Assembly: GCA_033558025.1 (NCBI GenBank)
Contig: JAUCEF010000017.1
Span: 4,588,001-4,652,000, forward strand
Source of the DNA: Phytophthora sp. 'mugwort'
Taxonomy: Eukaryota > Oomycota > Peronosporomycetes > Peronosporales > Peronosporaceae
Length of the DNA stretch: 64,000 bases
Reading direction: 5' to 3'
The translations under genes and the position numbers were made by a program. This document shows, piece by piece, positions 58,488 to 64,000 of the stretch. The notes under the pieces are model-generated. The model made no database searches. It saw only the letters and a list, made by a program, of their open reading frames with translations, and was not told the origin of the DNA. Numbering within the stretch: the first letter of the stretch is position 1; every line of letters begins with the position of its first letter.

Positions 58488-59636
58488 TTACGAGGATGTT
58501 AGTCCCTCGCCTCGACTAATTTGAAATGGTGTGTCTTCTGCTGGCAATTGGTGCATTTGGCAGTGGTTTCCTTTACGGGCTGACCGATTACAGTCCTGAA
58601 CCTCGCACCGCCGACCGCCTCCATGCGAAATGCAGTAGCCGTTGCCGCGGTCCTTCTTCTTGCAACCCTCCATAACACAGCGACGGATTCCACCGTGCAA
58701 GTAGCACAAACCAAGGCGTTGTGTCCCCTTTGAGCAGCCAGGCACGCGGCACTTCTTGCCACCGCCGTGAGCGCGGCAAAGACCACCGCCTTGCGAGCTC
58801 TTGTCGCAACCCTCCACTTGACATCGCGCTCCACCACCGTGGGTCTTGCACCGATTGTTCGACTGCGCGCGTCGTGTGCACCCTTCTGCTATGCACTGCT
58901 TAGCTCGTCGTGCGCTTTTAGATTTGGTAGACGAAGCAGACGACACAGTCGAAGAGGTTGAAGTGGTGGAGACCATGCGTAGGGTTGGCGGGGGCAGTGG
59001 CAACGAAGGTGCGAGGTATGGCATGCTTTTCGTCAATATCTGGGCTCCTAGTGGTGACGGGATGGGGTACGGGAAGTTGAGCGGGAGAGGATTCACACGG
59101 CCGGGGGTAGTCGAAATCGTAAAGGGACTTGGACAACTGGCTGTTGATTTAAATGAAGACCGGACAGATTTCGAGCCCGGTCCAACGATGTCATCCCAGG
59201 ACTCGCGGAGGAAGGAGTCCATGACAGGCGAAAAGTCTGGCACTTCGTTCTCCTGTTTGATATACACATCACCACCAACAGGAGTTTTTCCGTTGATTCG
59301 GATCTTTAGGTCAGGCGACAGGCAAGAGTTAACGCCGAGAAACCCTGATCCACCTGCACTCGTCGAGTGCTGCGCACTGATGGCAAGAGGCGACTCAGAG
59401 TCCTGGGGGTTGAATGCGTCGCTCAGCCCCGTCAGGTTCAACTCCAGATTGTTGGCGTCTTCTCTTCGGAATGCTGACGTCGGGGAGGATGACATGGAAA
59501 CGGTTTCGGTGTTGTCCAGCATCATCATCGTACTTTCGAAGTCGTCATCGTCCAGCAGGTCCATTGACGCAGGCAGGTTCAGAATATCGCCGATGTTGAA
59601 CAATGACGCGTTGATCGGCGAAGCTCGTGGGTCCAT
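58488..59636 (-). CDS. nuclear-type protein with five C-C-C-H (WRKY19-like) repeats
   Basis: The intact single exon encodes 382 aa. Residues 1-100 are acidic and Ser-rich (NLPASMDLLDDDDFESTM), the style of an activation region. A Pro/Ser-rich middle leads to a basic SARRAKQC and then five tandem repeats of about 24 residues (about 247-362) with the pattern C-x4-C-x8-9-C-x2-H-GGG, for instance CQVEGCDKSSQ...CRAHGGG and CRVPGCSKGTQ...CYLHGG. The same motif occurs in plant WRKY19-type proteins and in many stramenopile proteins, where it is thought to bind zinc and possibly DNA. A transcriptional regulator is likely but the target is unknown. The fourth repeat loses one Gly of the GGG and the last replaces it with MHQLP. 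Confidence 0.8.
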   Translation of the reverse strand: MDPRASPINASLFNIGDILNLPASMDLLDDDDFESTMMMLDNTETVSMSSSPTSAFRREDANNLELNLTGLSDAFNPQDSESPLAISAQHSTSAGGSGFLGVNSCLSPDLKIRINGKTPVGGDVYIKQENEVPDFSPVMDSFLRESWDDIVGPGSKSVRSSFKSTASCPSPFTISTTPGRVNPLPLNFPYPIPSPLGAQILTKSMPYLAPSLPLPPPTLRMVSTTSTSSTVSSASSTKSKSARRAKQCIAEGCTRRAQSNNRCKTHGGGARCQVEGCDKSSQGGGLCRAHGGGKKCRVPGCSKGTQRLGLCYLHGGIRRCVMEGCKKKDRGNGYCISHGGGRRCEVQDCNRSARKGNHCQMHQLPAEDTPFQISRGEGLTSS

Positions 59637-60722
59637 CGTTGTCCGTTATCTTTGAGCTTAGTTGCTCCAGCTGATGCGCGGGTCGTTCAGGGCTGAAGAT
59701 GAGGACGCACTTGCGGCAGAACAAAATTGAATTGTGAGGGAGAAGCAAACGCGGCAGCGACTCGAACATGCTGGCCACCGTCACCAAAAACCTAGTCGAA
59801 CTGAAATTCCGCCATATCGTCTTCAATTTCCTTCATTGCCTTCTGAGCCTTATTAACGTTTCCATTGGGATTTTAGGCACAAACATCTATGTGCAGCCCA
59901 TGTGGCTGGACGAGATGGCGAGTCGAGAGTTCAGACTTCACGTCTTGCACACCATTTTGCATCCAAGGAGTAGATTGTTGAGTAAAAATACTCGGCTGCG
60001 CATATTGAAGACGTTATCCGGCAGAAAAGTCAGCGCTGCACTGCCCAATCGTATTGATTGAGGGGGTACAGTGGTGCTACTATCTATAGGCGCACTCAAC
60101 TTTTTGCTGCCACGGGGTCAAAATTGTGTGGTGTTTGTCCTGAAGGCTTTCTATATGAAGGCAATTAGCACACAAACGCAATTCTAACCCCTCCAAATCG
60201 GATGCTGCATAATGCAGCAATACCATTTTGCTTATGCAGCATAAGCAAAAATAAGCTTGGATTTTGCATGTTGTGTATTTTCCCTCGCCACAGAGCATAC
60301 AAACGTTAAGACATAGGTACGTCTTGTCTCTATTTTGTGCCTTTCTTTTCTTACGAGGAAGGGATCAGTGATTGTCTAAATATAAGCATAGCTTTCGGCA
60401 GGTAACATCTGTGCCCACGAGACACATTTTTTAAATCATTTTGCGGAGTAATGGGCACCAAACGAGTGGCTCTCAGTCGGCCCCCTCCTTCGCCTTTACC
60501 AAATTCGCCTCATTCGAGATTTGCGGGCGAGGGGCACAAGCCGAGAGGAGAATACAATGGTGCGGCCGATAGGCAAAAATCTTGGACGATAGCGAGATGA
60601 CGGGGAGGGACCTTTCGTTCAAGTCCGTTTGGAAGGAACTCAAGGGTCAAGGCTGGACGCGCAACGAACCACCGGCACGCAGTCTAGACCAGCGGTACCG
60701 GTACATTCGACCGAACGAAAAC
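59637..60722. other. intergenic with palindromes and one unsupported frame
   Basis: The first 200-300 bp should contain the promoter of the minus-strand gene. A 97-codon plus frame (59768-60061) has no recognisable motif. At 60202-60219 and 60229-60250 two near-palindromes built from GCTGCATAATGCAGC and TTGCTTATGC/GCATAAGCAA lie side by side. The sequence next to the LTR (60718-60722, AAAAC) would be one half of the LTR target duplication. Confidence 0.4.
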
Positions 60723-61122
60723 TGCAGCGGGGCTGCGTAGCGTAGTGAGTCAGAGGAAGACGTACGACTCCCCGAGTCTTAGCCGTGGTTATCCTAACCC
60801 CTAAGGTCTCCGCAGAGGCTTAGATCAATCTAGTTATAGCACTAGAGACCGAAAGAGTCAGTATTCCTAAACCTAGGGCAATACTCTCTTTAATGCTAAA
60901 ACTGAATTGTTATTTGTTTGCTTATCTGGGGGGGCAAAGCCGCCTGTGGTGTAAATGTATGACTCTAACTATGTACATAGTTAAACCTAGTCAAATGCAT
61001 ATCGTGTGGCCCTGTGGCCACGTACTGAAGTCCCGTTAATCCAAGTGGTACCAAGTACCACTTACTACCAGGTGACACGTATCACGGCTACACTCGTGTT
61101 ACCTTCGTGTAACCCCATTACA
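60723..61122 (-). mobile_element. Ty3/Gypsy LTR, same family as the 7-kb solo LTR
   Basis: Read on minus, it begins TGTAATGGGGTTACACGAAGG and ends CGCTGCA, 400 bp, and aligns throughout with the solo LTR at 6737-7654 apart from the latter's nested insert. On its inner side (minus strand) lies the purine run GGTGGGGGAGAG, which fits a polypurine tract, so it is called the 3' LTR of the minus-strand element. The plus-strand gag-like frame just inside would argue for the opposite orientation. Confidence 0.8.
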
Positions 61123-61134
61123 CTCTCCCCCACC
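61123..61134 (-). other. candidate polypurine tract
   Basis: On minus this reads GGTGGGGGAGAG immediately before the LTR start TGTAAT. Such a tract primes plus-strand DNA synthesis next to a 3' LTR. No sequence complementary to a tRNA 3' end (primer-binding site) is seen on either side of the LTR. Confidence 0.55.
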
Positions 61135-61249
61135 AAACCGTGGACACACCGTATCTACGAAGGTCCGATTGTATCAATCGAAAAAGGCCCGGAATCTTCC
61201 GCTCCAAGAGCGTTTCATTGTTTGTCCCGCATCGAGTGTTCACACTCAA

Positions 61250-62520
61250 ATGTCAACAGCCAGTTGGTCTTTTGACCTCCCTCATTCGCCTCGCGATAAC
61301 AGCCCTCGCCGCGGGCTAAGCTCTTCTGTGTCTCCGACACCTTCGTTGTCCTCGTCATCCCGTACGGGACAGGTCCCTGACCGTGCGCCACCCGCACCCT
61401 CGCGGCTCTCGGTGCGAGAGTATCACTCAGCGCACAAGCGTCGATACGGTCAAAGGACCATGAGTGGAGGTGGTGAAGCCGCTGGAGGGAGTACCCCCGT
61501 ACGCTTTGCGCGAGACGCCTTCTTTGACGACCTTGAAGAAGGTGAAGAGGAGGTCGACTACACTGAGTCCATGACCGGTAGTAGCCCTGTCCGCTCGCCG
61601 AGCCCGCGCCGCCAACTGCGCGCTCTGAATTCGAGCTCTCGACTTACGAGTCCTGCGCAATACGCCTCCGCTACCTTTGCGGGGAACAACAGATGGTCCC
61701 AGGGGATCTGGTGTCGTCACCAATCTTTTGGACGAAGTCCAGGAGCAACAGCTCGCGGCTGATCCACAGCTCCCCCGTTCGAGGCGACCTATGACTCGGC
61801 CATTGCTTACCCCGTCACGTCGTGACTATGGTTTTGAGCCTCGCGATCCCAGTGAAGTGGCTCGCCCAGCAGCATCGGAGTTGCTTAACACATATGTGAT
61901 TGGGCCGGCGGCCGCAACACCCGACGAGCTCGCCGCGCGAGAGTCTCTCAGAGAGAGATACTTGACTCCTCAAGTGACTACTCTCTCAGCGCGAGTATCG
62001 TGAGCGCCTGCAAGTGCAAGCTCGGCACGGCTCGGTCCCACCTATGCGGACTTATCCAGTCGTGCTCCTGTCAGGAGAGACGTCTTGGAAAGACGATGGA
62101 CAGTCCCAAAGTTGGGTGGAAGGAGCTCGCAAGTTCTTTTCCATTGAAGCCCTTGGGGCTAGTTTTAGTAAAACTGATGTTCGAGTCGAACGTCGACTCA
62201 GTCTTGAGTTCGTGAAACTCAAGGCGAAACGCCAATTACCCCCTGCCTATACCGGCCTCGCCCCCAGGACTCTCTCGCACTCGGTGCTTCTGCTGTCACA
62301 TCTAGAGGCTCTCACGCTCGTGAGGCCGCTCCTCGTCAAGACCAGAGCGACAGCTCAGCTGCTGGCGTTGGGCTCCCAGCGGCTATTGCCGGGAAGCGCC
62401 AGGCGAGCGACGACTCGGTCGCTGGCCCTCGGAGCTCTGCTGATTGCGTCGATCGAACGTGTCCACAACGTCAGGGCAATCTTGCCGGAGGGGAACCTCG
62501 TACTCCCAAGAGTTCTGTGA
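61250..62520 (+). pseudogene. gag-like frame, plus strand, frameshifted
   Basis: A plus-strand reading frame begins MSTASWSFDLPHSPRDNSP about 130 bp inside the LTR and includes VRFARDAFFDDLEEGEEEVD, then continues in two other frames (to 62003 and to 62520) with regions such as REYRERLQVQARHGSVPPM. The Pro/Ser-rich, basic N-terminus then acidic region suits a Gypsy Gag, although I see no CCHC knuckle. It is broken by at least two frame changes. Its 3' end overlaps, on the opposite strand, the end of the chromodomain. Confidence 0.5.
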
Positions 62521-64000
62521 GTGAGGATAACCCCTCCACTTCACAAGATATTGGGTACGAACTTGGCGACGACGCCGCGCCACTAAGCGTTCCACATAGT
62601 AGTGGGAAGTTCCCTGCTCATCGAGCAACGGTGGCGGATGTCGATGACCGGCTGGATCCTCGTGCTGCGCGTTGCAGTGATCTGCTAGACCCTGTCTAGC
62701 AGATCAGACCCTGTTCGACTCGCTGCAGTTGGCGACGAGTCACCGTGACCGCCTCGCTGACGAAATCGATGCTGTGCATCATCGGGTCGATTGGCTTCGT
62801 CTCCTGCCTCGGTTGCCAACCGCCTAGAGCTCCTGGAGCAGCCCTCTGCTCGTCGCTTCGAAGCGCTGGACCGTTCACTCGCTGAGCTACGTGGTCAGTT
62901 GGACCTCCTCGTGCGCCTCCAGCGCTTTGGCTAGCCACCGGTTGTGGCGCCAAACCCTCCGCGCTCACCCGAGCCGGGTCTCGATATGGCTTAAGGAAGC
63001 CTACGTAAAACACGGGGTGTGTACGCATCTTCTTCGGAAGATTGAGCGTGTACGCAAGGCCCTTCCTGGCTCGACCTTAAAAGTTCCAATGAAGCGCGGG
63101 CGCAACTTGGTCTTAAAACCGCAGACACTGCATGTGTAGGTAGGTTTTTAGCGTTTAATAAAACTTTGTCACCGAGTTTATAGACTTCAATGTTGCTTCT
63201 GCCCTTTGCATTAGCCTGTTCTTTCTGAACAGCTTGGCTTTCAGACGTTGATCGCATCGCGTACTTGTCGTAAGACACTTAAACGCGTAGACACGAACGT
63301 GTCAACATGCCTGCAAACTACAGCTGGACTGATATCAGCTAGCCCATCGGCTGTCCCTCCCCCACTAAGCCCAGAACCACGGAGTGGCGGCGTCAGCGGG
63401 ACGTGAGAGTGTGTGAGTCCGTTCAAGTAGAACGGGGTGAAGTCTGTCGAGGCATGCACCGCATTCAATGCAAACTCAACGTGTGAAATCATGGCGCTCC
63501 GTTGCTTGGGTCTGTCCGCACAGACACTCCGAAGCATGCCTTCGACAACGCGATTCACGCGTTCCGTCTGACCATCGGTCTGCGGATGGTCCCGCTGTGG
63601 ACATGTCGAGTCGAGTGCCGAGCACCTTAAAGACCGACGTCCAAAACTTACTCGTGAAACGGTGATCTCGATCCGAGACAATTGCCTCTGGCAGACCATG
63701 CTGTCGAAAGACACAATCCATGAACAGCGTGGCTGTTCTTTCTCCATCGATGGAGTCCGGCACCGCCTCTAAATGAGCCATCTTGCTCAATCGGTCGACA
63801 AAGACCACGATGCCCGTGTTCCCGCCGCATTCCGTGGCAGGCCGAACACGAAGTTCATACTCATGGATTGCCAACCCCCGTGGGTACAGGCAAGCTGGTC
63901 AACGGCGCAGCCGAGTGTGGCGAGGGTTTAGCCCGTTGACACGTCTCACACATGCGTACATACGTACTGACCCACTTGTAAGGTTCGGTCACCAGTAGTG
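62386..64000 (-). pseudogene. Ty3/Gypsy pol: integrase and chromodomain, runs off window
   Basis: From the window edge inward: part of the HHCC zinc finger (CETCQRAKPSPHS, about 63950-63900); the integrase core in two frames, with VDRLSKMAHLEAVPDS and VSDRDHRFTSKFW (second Asp, about 63690-63660), then after a frame change QTDGQTERVNRVVE (catalytic Glu, about 63590); the C-terminal region with KLGDKVLLNAKNLPT (about 63175) and RTHPVFYVGFLKPYRDP (about 63020); and a chromodomain (QYLVKWRGYPHSQNSWE, about 62555-62500). The chromodomain marks this as a chromovirus-type Gypsy element. Three or more frame changes show it is inactive. Protease, reverse transcriptase and RNase H would lie beyond 64000. 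Confidence 0.85.

Noticed and set aside
60202..60250. Paired near-palindromes as an origin or element terminus
   Set aside because: Each has a central mismatch and no flanking duplication; noted only as a curiosity.
1..64000. CRISPR arrays, bacterial operons or riboswitches
   Set aside because: No regularly spaced repeat-spacer pattern and clear spliceosomal introns throughout; the DNA is eukaryotic.

Overview
The window reads as nuclear DNA of an oomycete, most like Phytophthora or a close relative. Supporting signs are compact protein genes packed a few tens to hundreds of bases apart, short GT-AG introns of about 55-145 nt, full-length eukaryotic housekeeping proteins, and decayed MULE and Ty3/Gypsy chromovirus-type elements. 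The species assignment is inference from style; no database search was run. No CRISPR array, rRNA or functional tRNA gene was seen.

Region 1 (1 to about 8.3 kb) is repeat-rich and gene-poor. It holds a small terminal-inverted-repeat (TIR) element enclosing an 18-bp minisatellite, a broken MULE transposase, a broken multi-copy ORF, and a solo Gypsy LTR (target duplication GCTTA). A second 526-bp element has inserted into that LTR (target duplication AATAT).

Region 2 (8.3-40 kb) is a dense block of intact genes: a Cys/Gly-rich surface protein, a CDP-diacylglycerol synthase, a small membrane protein, a leucine-rich-repeat protein, a PX-domain protein, two tandem dolichyldiphosphatase-like (PAP2) paralogues, MOT1/BTAF1, PUS10, an unusual mirror-symmetric zinc-ribbon/SH3/LIM protein, an MLF1-like protein, an Nma111/HtrA-type protease and a PHD-IQ-TPR protein. 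Exon joins given here were derived from GT-AG sites and reading-frame phase, and each summed coding length is a multiple of three. Several genes are divergent pairs sharing very short promoters. The 70-bp one between PAP2-B and MOT1 contains a perfect 9-bp inverted repeat.

Region 3 (39.98-57.7 kb, minus strand) is the most striking feature: a single approximately 17.7-kb locus encoding about 30 cadherin-like repeats, then about 12 IPT/TIG repeats, a Cys-rich juxtamembrane module and roughly nine to ten transmembrane helices with a cytoplasmic tail. It is broken by many one-base frameshifts, an in-frame TGA and a 32-bp tandem duplication, and I see no signal peptide. It looks like a recently decayed giant adhesion-receptor gene beside intact neighbours; consensus-sequence error is the main rival for the single-base shifts.

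Region 4 (58.4-64 kb) has a nuclear-type protein with five C-C-C-H 'GCxxx...HGGG' repeats, then a Gypsy element: an LTR homologous to the solo LTR of region 1, a gag-like frame on plus, and an integrase/chromodomain frame on minus running off the window end.
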